Assembly: GCA_021777285.1 (NCBI GenBank)
Contig: JAJYDR010000130.1
Location: 1-5,962, forward strand
DNA from: Actinomycetes bacterium
GTDB lineage: Bacteria > Actinomycetota > Acidimicrobiia > Acidimicrobiales > RAAP-2
DNA length: 5,962 nucleotides
Direction: 5' to 3'
Both the position numbers and the translations under genes were made by a program. How positions within the stretch are numbered: position 1 is the first letter of the stretch; the number at the start of each line of letters is the position of its first letter. Below, piece by piece: positions 1 through 5,776 of this stretch. The notes below the pieces were generated by a model. The model did not search any database. It was not told the origin of the DNA and worked only from the letters and a program-made list of their open reading frames with translations.

Positions 1-512
1 GCGCCGACATCGCGGTCCTCGTCATCGACGCCACCGTCGGTGCGACTGGTCAGGACCAACGGCTCGCCGAGCGCATCGCTGCGGCCGGGTGTCCGGCCAT
101 CGTCGTACTCAACAAGTGGGAGCTCATCGCGACCGATGACCGCCCTGGCGTGCTCGCCACAGTCGGTGACAAGCTCGCCTTCCTCGGCGATGCACCCGTG
201 CTCAAGACGACCGCCACGTCGGGCAAGGGCGTACATCGACTGCTGCCAGCGCTCCAGGAGTCGGCCGCCGATTACGTCAAGCGCGTTCCCACCGGTGCGC
301 TCAACCGCGCCATCCGCGACCTGCAGATCAAGCAGCCTGCGCCCACGGGCAAGATCCGCTACGCCGTCCAGGGCGCGATCGAGCCGCCGACCTTCACCCT
401 GTTCGTGGCGGGACGACTGCCCGCGACCTACTTGCGCTACGTGGAGCGCTCGCTTCGCGAGCGCTTTGAACTCGGGTCCACGCCACTGCGCGTTCGGATC
501 CGTGTTGACTGA
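1..512 (+). CDS. der: Ribosome biogenesis GTPase Der (EngA), C-terminal part; 5' end outside window
   Basis: Partial gene; the reading frame starts at base 3 and gives 169 residues before TGA at 510-512. Der is a cytoplasmic tandem-GTPase that assists 50S subunit maturation. Visible here is the end of the second GTPase domain: the stretch VIDATVGATGQDQR that follows the G3 motif, the G4 motif NKWE (bases 111-122) and a G5-like TTATSGKGV. The C-terminal KH-like domain follows, from about RVPTGALNRAI, with the family-typical PPTFTLFV and LRYVERSLRERF, ending in VRIRVD. The first GTPase domain and the G1-G3 motifs of the second lie upstream of the window. G4 has Glu where NKxD GTPases usually have Asp. 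The segment between the LNRAI helix and PPTF looks a little shorter than in E. coli Der. The stop overlaps the next start by one base (TGATG), implying one operon. Identification is firm. Confidence 0.93.
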   Translation, partial: ADIAVLVIDATVGATGQDQRLAERIAAAGCPAIVVLNKWELIATDDRPGVLATVGDKLAFLGDAPVLKTTATSGKGVHRLLPALQESAADYVKRVPTGALNRAIRDLQIKQPAPTGKIRYAVQGAIEPPTFTLFVAGRLPATYLRYVERSLRERFELGSTPLRVRIRVD

Positions 513-694
513 TGGCCAAGTGGTGTGAGACCTGCGACCGACCGGTCGACGGCGATGTCTGTGAAGTCTGTGGCAACTCCGTCGAGGAACCGACACCTGA
601 GCCGATGCCGTTACGATGGAAGTTCTTCGTGGTCGCGACGGCTATCTACCTGGTCTGGCGGCTGTATCAGTTGATCATGTGGCTGAGCCACTAG
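512..694 (+). CDS. Small zinc-ribbon protein with one C-terminal transmembrane helix
   Basis: A 60-residue protein that I cannot assign to a named family. Residues 5-20 hold two CxxC knuckles (C5, C8, C17, C20) separated by eight residues, a compact zinc-ribbon pattern. An acidic, proline-rich linker (about 22-33) follows, then a hydrophobic aromatic helix at about 36-58 (from RWKFFVV to LIMWL), which should span the membrane once. There is no signal peptide; with Arg and Lys just before the helix, the ribbon is predicted to be cytoplasmic. The ATG at 512-514 overlaps the der stop by one base and no clear Shine-Dalgarno is visible, so translation is probably coupled to der. The gene sits tightly between der and the carbonic-anhydrase-like gene, which argues that it is real. 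Function is unknown; zinc binding and membrane anchoring are inferred from sequence alone. Confidence 0.8.
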   Translation: MAKWCETCDRPVDGDVCEVCGNSVEEPTPEPMPLRWKFFVVATAIYLVWRLYQLIMWLSH

Positions 695-698
695 GAGG
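693..698 (+). promoter_or_regulatory. Shine-Dalgarno for the gamma-carbonic-anhydrase-like gene
   Basis: A consensus AGGAGG lies five bases before the GTG at 704 and overlaps the TAG stop (692-694) of the preceding small gene. It fixes GTG 704 as the start and suggests that translation is handed over from the upstream gene. Confidence 0.85.
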
Positions 699-703
699 TT
701 GCA

Positions 704-1219
704 GTGCCCATCTACGCCCTCGGTGACCGAGTTCCCCAAATCGACCCCGACGCCTTCGTCCATCCCGACGCCGTCGTGATTGGCGACGTACGCATCGGGG
801 CGCAGTCCTCGGTCTGGCCCGGGGCGGTGCTCCGGGGCGACTACGGCACCATCATCGTGGGGGAGCGCACCTCGATCCAGGACGGGACGGTCGTGCACGC
901 AGTGGCCGAGTACCCCACGGTCATCGGCTCGGACTGCGTCGTGGGACACATCGCGCACCTCGAAGGCTGCGTCGTCCACGACGGCGCACTGATCGGCAGC
1001 GGCTCAGTGGTCCTGCACGAGGTACACGTCCACACCGGCGCGACGGTCGCCGCGGGTGCCGTGGTCCGCAATCGCACCGAGGTGCCCGAGCGCGCGCTCG
1101 CCGTGGGCGTACCCGCGTCGATCAAGCCCGAGGCCAGTGACGTCCAGGCGATCGCCGACGGGGCCGCGCTCTACGTCGCCAACGCGCGACGCTACAAAGA
1201 GGCGTTACGAGTCATCTAG
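704..1219 (+). CDS. Gamma-carbonic-anhydrase-family hexapeptide-repeat protein (YrdA/PaaY-like)
   Basis: A 171-residue protein, the usual size for the short gamma-CA-like family. Hexapeptide repeats of a left-handed beta-helix run from about residue 11 to 125 (VVIGDVRIG, SVWPGAVLRGD, AVGVPASI), followed by a C-terminal helix (about 143-170). Such proteins form trimers with a metal site between subunits; some are carbonic anhydrases, others have no proven activity. Family landmarks are R44-G-D46, Q59-D60 and H65 (the first metal histidine of archaeal Cam, His81). The second ligand corresponds to H82 in GHIAHLEGC. The position of the third (five residues on, His122 in Cam) is E87, with an extra H85 nearby. 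Catalysis is therefore uncertain. GTG start with a strong Shine-Dalgarno; likely co-transcribed with der. The stop TAG (1217-1219) overlaps the convergent trpD stop. Confidence 0.88.
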   Translation: MPIYALGDRVPQIDPDAFVHPDAVVIGDVRIGAQSSVWPGAVLRGDYGTIIVGERTSIQDGTVVHAVAEYPTVIGSDCVVGHIAHLEGCVVHDGALIGSGSVVLHEVHVHTGATVAAGAVVRNRTEVPERALAVGVPASIKPEASDVQAIADGAALYVANARRYKEALRVI

Positions 1220-2262
1220 GCGTTACTGACGGCGATCAGCCGCTCGAGTGATTCGCCGGCGCGTCCACTGCGCACGCTCTCAGCGGCCATGTCAAAACCC
1301 TCTGACAAGTTCTCGGCCCGATCGGCTGTGATCAAGGCGAGAGCGGCGTTGGCGCACGCGACGTCGAACACGGGACCGGGCTCCCCGGCCAAGAACCGGT
1401 GCACGACGGCCACGTTGTGGGTGACGTCGGCGCCGCGGATCGCCTCGGCGGTGTGATGCCGGCCCAGCTCAGCGGCGGCGTCGAGACGCTCGACTCGCAC
1501 GCCGTCGCCGGTGACGATGTAGACCGTCGACGGGGTGCCCAGCGAGAGCTCGTCGAGCCCGTCGTCGGCGTTGACAAGCATCGTCTTGACGACCCCACGT
1601 GCCGCGAGGACTTCGGCCATCGACTCCAGGTGATGGCTCTGGGCGACGCCAATCACACCGCGACCCACGCGCGCCGGATTGGCGAGCGGGCCGAGCACGT
1701 TGAAGACGGTGCGAAAGCCGAGCGCACGCCGGATTGGCGTCAAGTGGGCGAGGGCGTGGTGATAGGTCGGAGCGAAGAGGAAGCCGATGTTGGCGTCGCG
1801 GATGCAGGCGAGGACGCCGTCGACGGGAAGGTCCAGTCGTACGCCGAGCGCCTCAAGCACGTCCGCGGAGCCCACCGAGGAGGACGCCGCGCGATTACCG
1901 TGCTTGGCGACGGGCACGCCACAGCCGGCCACCGCGAGTGAAGCCATGGTCGAGATGTTGACCGTATGCAGCTGGTCGCCACCGGTACCCACGATGTCCA
2001 CCGCGTCGGCGTCGATCGTGAAGGTGGTCGCGGCGTCGACCATCGCGTCGACGAAGCCAGTCATCTCCGCGGAGGTCTCGCCCTTCGCAGTCAGGGCCGT
2101 GAGAAAACTCGCCACGAGCACGGCTTCGATGTTGCCGCCGAGGATCGCCGCCAGGGCCTCGCGCGCGCGGCTACGGTCAAGGTCGAACCCGCGCACCAGT
2201 GGACCGAGCACATCGCTCGTGAACTGCGCCGGACTCAAGAGGGTCGACGAAGCGTCTGACAT
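1216..2262 (-). CDS. trpD: Anthranilate phosphoribosyltransferase TrpD
   Basis: This 348-residue enzyme transfers phosphoribose from PRPP to anthranilate, the second committed step of tryptophan synthesis. An N-terminal helical domain (about 10-80) precedes the nucleoside-phosphorylase-like domain. Signature motifs are G92-TGGD (PRPP pyrophosphate loop), NIST (102-105), KHGNRAASS (120-128), NVLGPLANPA (188-197) and the metal-binding pair D237-E238. Length and motifs fit TrpD proper rather than TrpD2 paralogues. I place the start at ATG 2260-2262 (MSDASS...), although the frame stays open 50 codons further upstream. That extension is arginine-rich, lacks family similarity and would run into trpC. 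There is no Shine-Dalgarno, but TACGCT sits at -12 to -7, fitting a leaderless mRNA. The gene is divergent from trpCFBA and convergent with the upstream operon. Confidence 0.95.
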   Translation of the reverse strand: MSDASSTLLSPAQFTSDVLGPLVRGFDLDRSRAREALAAILGGNIEAVLVASFLTALTAKGETSAEMTGFVDAMVDAATTFTIDADAVDIVGTGGDQLHTVNISTMASLAVAGCGVPVAKHGNRAASSSVGSADVLEALGVRLDLPVDGVLACIRDANIGFLFAPTYHHALAHLTPIRRALGFRTVFNVLGPLANPARVGRGVIGVAQSHHLESMAEVLAARGVVKTMLVNADDGLDELSLGTPSTVYIVTGDGVRVERLDAAAELGRHHTAEAIRGADVTHNVAVVHRFLAGEPGPVFDVACANAALALITADRAENLSEGFDMAAESVRSGRAGESLERLIAVSNA

Positions 2263-2279
2263 TGGACCAGCGTAGTCCA
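2263..2279. repeat. Inverted repeat TGGAC-N7-GTCCA around the trpD -10 box
   Basis: The arms TGGAC (2263-2267) and GTCCA (2275-2279) are perfect inverted repeats whose 7-bp spacer contains the candidate trpD -10 hexamer. The position suits an operator that would block polymerase. If the mRNA is leaderless the repeat is not transcribed into trpD mRNA, so a DNA-level role is more likely than an RNA hairpin. Five-base arms could also arise by chance. Confidence 0.35.
2269..2274 (-). promoter_or_regulatory. Candidate -10 box of a leaderless trpD promoter
   Basis: Reading the minus strand, TACGCT occupies -12 to -7 relative to the A of the trpD ATG (2262). Transcription would then start at or next to the start codon. 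This matches the TANNNT -10 spacing typical of leaderless actinobacterial genes, and no ribosome-binding site is present. No convincing -35 hexamer is visible. The box lies between the arms of a TGGAC...GTCCA inverted repeat. Confidence 0.5.
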
Positions 2280-2361
2280 GCGTGATTCGTCGACGTCGCC
2301 GACGCTGCGACGGCCACGGCGTCAACATCGTGTCGCGCCAGGGCGATAGGTCTTGTGCCGG

Positions 2362-2367
2362 TAGAAT
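2362..2367 (+). promoter_or_regulatory. Candidate -10 box of a leaderless trpC (trpCFBA) promoter
   Basis: TAGAAT, one base off TATAAT, occupies exactly -12 to -7 from the trpC ATG at 2374. The mRNA would begin at the start codon. There is no purine-rich ribosome-binding site before the ATG. The -35 region (about 2338-2345) shows no match to TTGACA. It is the likely promoter for the whole trpCFBA operon because no other gap precedes those genes. Confidence 0.6.
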
Positions 2368-2373
2368 TCGTCG

Positions 2374-3156
2374 ATGGAGCGCACGTATTTGGATGACATC
2401 GTTGCGGCACACCGCCGGGTGGTGGATGGCCGGGACTGGCGTTCGCGCCTCGACGGCGCACCCTACGCGGGCCCGTCGTTCGCGGGCGCGTTGCGCCGCG
2501 ACACCGTCCAGGTGATCGCCGAGGTGAAACGACGTTCGCCGTCCAAGGGGACACTCGCGCCCGACCTCGACCCCGCCACGCTCGCGAGCGCGTACGCCGA
2601 TGGCGGTGCAGCCGCCATCTCGGTGCTCACGGACGAGGAGTTCTTCGGCGGCTCACTCGACGACCTGCGAGCGGTCCGATCGGCGGTCGACCGGCCGATC
2701 CTGCGCAAGGACTTCACCTTCGCTGAGAACGACGTGCTCGACGCCCGTGACGTGGGTGCCGCCGCGGTCCTCTTGATCGTGTCGGTGTTGAGCGACGAGA
2801 TGTTGGCCCGACTGATCACGCTGGCCTCGGACTGCGGCCTCGACAGTCTCGTCGAGGTACACGACGAGTCCGAGTCCGAGCGTGCGATCGCGGCCGGCGC
2901 GTCAATCGTGGGCGTGAACCAACGTGACCTACGCAGCTTCGAGGTCGATCCCGAGCGAGCACTGCGCATCGGGGCATCGTTGCCAGGGGCAATCGTCACG
3001 GTGGCCGAGTCGGGACTCGCCAGCGTCGCCGACGTCGAGCGCGTCGCCGCCGGAGGTTTTGATGCGATCCTGGTCGGGGAGACCTTCGTGCGAAGTGCGT
3101 CTCCCGCAGCGCTCGTGGCCGAGTTCGCTGCCGTCAGGCGGAGTTCCCGTGCGTGA
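2374..3156 (+). CDS. trpC: Indole-3-glycerol phosphate synthase TrpC
   Basis: A 260-residue single-domain (beta/alpha)8 enzyme that cyclises and decarboxylates 1-(2-carboxyphenylamino)-1-deoxyribulose 5-phosphate to indole-3-glycerol phosphate. The residues known from Sulfolobus IGPS are all present: E50 and K52 in AEVKRRSPSKG, the catalytic lysine K112 in ILRKDF, E161 in LVEVHD, N182 in GVNQRDL, and E212-S213 in VAESGL. The phosphate-binding end of the barrel is GFDAILVGETFVR. The substrate-loop segment SVLTDEEFFGGSLDDL is typical. It is not fused to TrpF, unlike the E. coli protein. The ATG start gives the normal N-terminus (TYLDDIVAAHR) and a TAGAAT box sits at leaderless spacing. Its last 8 bases overlap trpF. 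Confidence 0.97.
   Translation: MERTYLDDIVAAHRRVVDGRDWRSRLDGAPYAGPSFAGALRRDTVQVIAEVKRRSPSKGTLAPDLDPATLASAYADGGAAAISVLTDEEFFGGSLDDLRAVRSAVDRPILRKDFTFAENDVLDARDVGAAAVLLIVSVLSDEMLARLITLASDCGLDSLVEVHDESESERAIAAGASIVGVNQRDLRSFEVDPERALRIGASLPGAIVTVAESGLASVADVERVAAGGFDAILVGETFVRSASPAALVAEFAAVRRSSRA
3136..3143 (+). promoter_or_regulatory. Shine-Dalgarno-like AGGCGGAG that sets the trpF start
   Basis: AGGCGGAG lies inside the 3' end of trpC, five bases before GTG 3149. It supports that GTG as the trpF start rather than one of the in-frame codons much further upstream within trpC. Confidence 0.6.
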
Positions 3157-3784
3157 CCTCGAGTGTGCCAACTTCGTCAAGATCTGTGGCGTCACGTCGA
3201 TCGACGACGCGGCCCTGGTACACGGCGCCGGCGCGGACGCCCTCGGGCTGATCATCGCACCGTCGCGGCGCCGCATCACGCTCACCGAAGCCCGTGAAGT
3301 GGCCGCGTGGGCGAAGGACCGGTTGCTGAGCGTGCTCGTAGTACGCGAGCTCAACGACGACGCCATCCTCGAGGCCGTTGATCGAGTTGGACCTGACGCT
3401 GTTCAACTGCACGATGCGCTATCCACTGCGCTCGTCGAAGGGTTGCGTGAGCGTGGCCACCTTGTCATCCGCGCCCTCGCAATCGGAAGCGACGAGTTCT
3501 GGCGCTTCGATGACGTTACCGTCGACGCCGTACTGCTCGACGGTCAACGTCCCGGCAGCGGCGACGTGCACGGATGGCAGGACGTTGAGCGACGCTCCTG
3601 GACCCGGCCAGTCATCGCCGCCGGGGGATTAACGTCGACCAACGTGAGCGAAATCATCAGCCGACCGTGGGTGTGGGGCGTCGACGTCGCGAGCGGCGTC
3701 GAGGCGTCGCCCGGCCATAAGGACCGCGACGCCGTCGTATCCTTCGTCACGAACGCGCGTGATGCGTTCGCGGGGCGCCCGTGA
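3149..3784 (+). CDS. trpF: Phosphoribosylanthranilate isomerase TrpF
   Basis: A 211-residue (beta/alpha)8 isomerase that converts N-(5'-phosphoribosyl)anthranilate to the substrate of TrpC by an Amadori rearrangement. Motifs in order: KICGVT with the general base C13, GADALGLI (28-35), the basic APSRRRI loop, VQLHD (85-89, usually VQLHG), LLDG with the general acid D131, PGSG (135-138), PVIAAGGL (154-161), and the phosphate-binding GVDVASGVE followed by SPGHKD (187-192). The frame is open for 75 codons upstream inside trpC, but GTG 3149 gives the usual length and N-terminus and has a ribosome-binding site. It overlaps trpC by 8 bp and trpB by 4 bp (GTGA). A separate trpF matters because many Actinobacteria lack it and rely on PriA. 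Confidence 0.95.
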   Translation: MRDLECANFVKICGVTSIDDAALVHGAGADALGLIIAPSRRRITLTEAREVAAWAKDRLLSVLVVRELNDDAILEAVDRVGPDAVQLHDALSTALVEGLRERGHLVIRALAIGSDEFWRFDDVTVDAVLLDGQRPGSGDVHGWQDVERRSWTRPVIAAGGLTSTNVSEIISRPWVWGVDVASGVEASPGHKDRDAVVSFVTNARDAFAGRP

Positions 3785-4956
3785 GCGCCGTCATGGGGCC
3801 GCCCGACGCGGGCGGGCACTTCGGTGGCTTTGGCGGACGATTCGTACCCGAGGCGCTCATGCCGGCCTGCCTGGAGCTCGACGCGGCCTTTCGAGATGCT
3901 TGGGCCGATCTCGATTTCGTCGCCGAGTACCACCGGACGTTGCGCGAGTTCGGTGGACGGCCGACACCCGTGACCTACTTGGGCCGTCTCTCGGAGCGGC
4001 TGGGCCTCTCGGTTTACGCCAAGCGTGAGGACCTCGCCCACACTGGGAGTCACAAGATCAACAATGTCGTCGGCCAGGCGCTCTTGACCAAGCGGATGGG
4101 CAAGACGCGCGTCATCGCCGAGACCGGGGCGGGTCAGCACGGGGTCGCGACCGCGACCGCCGCGGCGCGGCTCGGGCTCGCGTGCACGGTCTACATGGGC
4201 GAGGTCGACACCGTTCGTCAGGCACTCAACGTCTTTCGCATGGAACTCCTGGGCGCGACAGTGGTCCCGGTCACCTCAGGCAGTCGCACGCTGAAGGACG
4301 CGGTCAATGAGGCGCTGCGCGAATGGGTGACCTGTGTGGCCGATACGCACTACTGCATCGGTTCGGTCATGGGACCGCACCCATTCCCATGGATGGTCCG
4401 CGAATTCCAGAGCGTCATCGGCGTCGAGGCGGCCAACCAACTTCGTGAATTCGGCGTGACCACCCCCGACTTCGTGGTGGCCTGCGTCGGTGGCGGATCG
4501 AACGCGGCGGGAGTGTTCGCGGGGTTCGCGGACTCGTCGGCCCAGCTGATCGGTGTCGAGGCCGCGGGTGGTTCCGCCGTCGGCCTCGGAACACCGGGGG
4601 TCCTGCACGGGATGCGCTCGCTGTTGCTCCAGGACGACCACGGACAGATCGAGGAGGCGTACTCCATCTCGGCGGGCTTGGACTACCCGGGCATCGGCCC
4701 CGAGCACGCGTACCTCGCCGACCAGGGACGTGCACGCTACGTCGCGGTGGGCGACGACGTGGTGATCGAGGCACTCCAAGTGCTCAGTGAGCTCGAAGGA
4801 ATCATTCCGGCGCTCGAGACGGCCCACGCCGTGGCCTGGCTGCTACGTGCGGCGGGTGACGAGATCCCCGCCGGTTCCACCGTGCTGCTCAACCTTTCAG
4901 GACGCGGTGACAAGGACGTAGCCCAGGTGCGAAGCATCCTGCGAGGCGAGTCGTGA
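3781..4956 (+). CDS. trpB: Tryptophan synthase beta chain TrpB
   Basis: A 391-residue PLP enzyme that condenses indole with serine in the alpha2-beta2 tryptophan synthase complex. Landmarks: the N-terminal [16 protein letters not shown], which marks TrpB1 rather than TrpB2; the PLP lysine K92 in GSHKINN; the catalytic glutamate E114 in ETGAGQHG; the GGGSN phosphate loop (237-241); [15 protein letters not shown] (295-309); and C-terminal NLSGRGDKD with S373 facing the PLP nitrogen. The loop between GVEAAG and PGVLHG is about 8 residues shorter than in Salmonella TrpB. The tunnel-gate positions Tyr279/Phe280 of Salmonella align with L275/H276. The start is GTG 3781 in a GTGA overlap with trpF; ATG 3793 is a possible alternative that would shorten the protein by 4 residues. 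Confidence 0.97.
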   Translation: MSAVMGPPDAGGHFGGFGGRFVPEALMPACLELDAAFRDAWADLDFVAEYHRTLREFGGRPTPVTYLGRLSERLGLSVYAKREDLAHTGSHKINNVVGQALLTKRMGKTRVIAETGAGQHGVATATAAARLGLACTVYMGEVDTVRQALNVFRMELLGATVVPVTSGSRTLKDAVNEALREWVTCVADTHYCIGSVMGPHPFPWMVREFQSVIGVEAANQLREFGVTTPDFVVACVGGGSNAAGVFAGFADSSAQLIGVEAAGGSAVGLGTPGVLHGMRSLLLQDDHGQIEEAYSISAGLDYPGIGPEHAYLADQGRARYVAVGDDVVIEALQVLSELEGIIPALETAHAVAWLLRAAGDEIPAGSTVLLNLSGRGDKDVAQVRSILRGES

Positions 4957-5735
4957 CCCGCCTCGATACACGACTGCGTGACCTGCGCACGCGACGCAAG
5001 GCACTCGTGCCCTACTTCATCGGCGGACTCACTGCGGACTGGACGACCTACGTGTCGGCCTCGATCCTCGCGGGAGCCGACGTAATCGAGGTTGGCGTGC
5101 CGTTCTCCGATCCAATGATGGACGGTCCCGTAATCCAAGCGGGGGCATTACGCGCGCTCGGTAACGACGTGACCCTGGAGTCGATCTGTCACGATCTGTC
5201 GGTCGCCGCCTTCGAGGTACCGATCGTCGTGATGACCTACTACAACGTGCTGCACCACTTCGGTCTCGAACGCTCGGCCGAACTGCTCGCCCAGAGCGGC
5301 GTGGCCGGCGTGATCGTGCCAGACCTCGCGATCGAGGAGTCGACGCCCTGGCGCGACGTCGCCACCGCCGCCGATGTCGCGACGGTCCTCATGGTCGCGC
5401 CGTCGAGCCCCGTCGAGCGCGTGCAGCGGATCGGGGAACTGTCCCAGGGCTTCGTCTACGCGGCCGCACGGATGGCGGTGACGGGTCGGGCGGCGGACGT
5501 CGGGGACGCGAGTCGGGTCGTGAAGGCGGTCCGTGCCACTTGTGACACACCGACGTACGTCGGCATCGGCATCACGACCGCGGACCACGCGCGCGAGGCG
5601 GCCACCCTCAGCGACGGGGTCATCGTCGGTTCGGCCCTGGTGCAGCGAATCCTTGACGGCGCGTCGCCGCAGGAACTCGAGGGTGCAATTTCGACGTTCC
5701 GACTCGCGTTGGACCAGGCGACGCTAGAGGCCTGA
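4953..5735 (+). CDS. trpA: Tryptophan synthase alpha chain TrpA
   Basis: A 260-residue (beta/alpha)8 subunit that cleaves indole-3-glycerol phosphate to indole and glyceraldehyde 3-phosphate, passing indole through a tunnel to TrpB. The catalytic pair is present: E46 (Glu49 in Salmonella) and D57 (Asp60) in [18 protein letters not shown]. Other landmarks are MTYYNVL (94-100), [11 protein letters not shown], the loop-6 segment Y169-AAAR-MAVTG with conserved T177 and G178, VGIGITT and the phosphate-binding VIVGSALV. In loop 6 the usual Gly of RxGVTG is Ala175. GTG start in a GTGA overlap with trpB, preceded by GAGG at 4943-4946, so the pair is translationally coupled as expected for partner subunits. 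It is the last gene of the trp operon; no clear intrinsic terminator follows. Confidence 0.97.
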   Translation: MTRLDTRLRDLRTRRKALVPYFIGGLTADWTTYVSASILAGADVIEVGVPFSDPMMDGPVIQAGALRALGNDVTLESICHDLSVAAFEVPIVVMTYYNVLHHFGLERSAELLAQSGVAGVIVPDLAIEESTPWRDVATAADVATVLMVAPSSPVERVQRIGELSQGFVYAAARMAVTGRAADVGDASRVVKAVRATCDTPTYVGIGITTADHAREAATLSDGVIVGSALVQRILDGASPQELEGAISTFRLALDQATLEA

Positions 5736-5742
5736 GACTTTC

Positions 5743-5770
5743 TTGTCAATGGGACTAAAGTCCCTAGAGT
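5743..5770 (+). promoter_or_regulatory. Candidate sigma70-type promoter with palindromic spacer
   Basis: TTGTCA (5743-5748, one mismatch to TTGACA) and TAGAGT (5765-5770, two mismatches to TATAAT) are separated by 16 bp. Transcription would begin around 5776-5777, 140 bases before the transporter ATG. The spacer contains the GGGACTAAAGTCCC palindrome, an arrangement typical of repressor operators or MerR-like control. It is a motif match only. Confidence 0.45.
5751..5764. promoter_or_regulatory. DosR/DevR-like palindrome GGGACTAAAGTCCC
   Basis: A perfect inverted repeat (GGGACT and AGTCCC around AA) that matches all 14 core positions of the mycobacterial DosR box, GGGACTWWAGTCCC. The outer flanks (AAT and TAG) do not follow the full 20-bp consensus. 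It begins 16 bases after the trpA stop and lies between the -35 and -10 hexamers of a candidate promoter. As RNA it could form only a 5-bp stem with a TAAA loop and no U-tract, so it is a poor terminator. The DosR identity is inferred; another NarL/LuxR-type regulator could use it. Confidence 0.55.
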
Positions 5771-5776
5771 TTCATC

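Noticed and set aside
40..528. Long Arg/Ser/Pro-rich ORFs in other frames and antisense across the window
   Set aside because: They are shadows of high-G+C genes, have biased low-complexity composition and lie fully over well-identified enzymes.
2288..2297. Palindromes CGTCGACG and GACGTC in the trpD-trpC gap
   Set aside because: Short CG-rich palindromes are common in this composition; there is no support as operators.
2263..2412. A 50-codon N-terminal extension of trpD
   Set aside because: The frame is open, but the added segment is arginine-rich, lacks TrpD similarity and would overlap the trpC start. ATG 2260-2262 gives the normal length and has a leaderless -10 box.
2924..3148. A 75-codon N-terminal extension of trpF inside trpC
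   Set aside because: The translation is low-complexity shadow sequence of trpC; GTG 3149 has a ribosome-binding site and yields the standard TrpF N-terminus.
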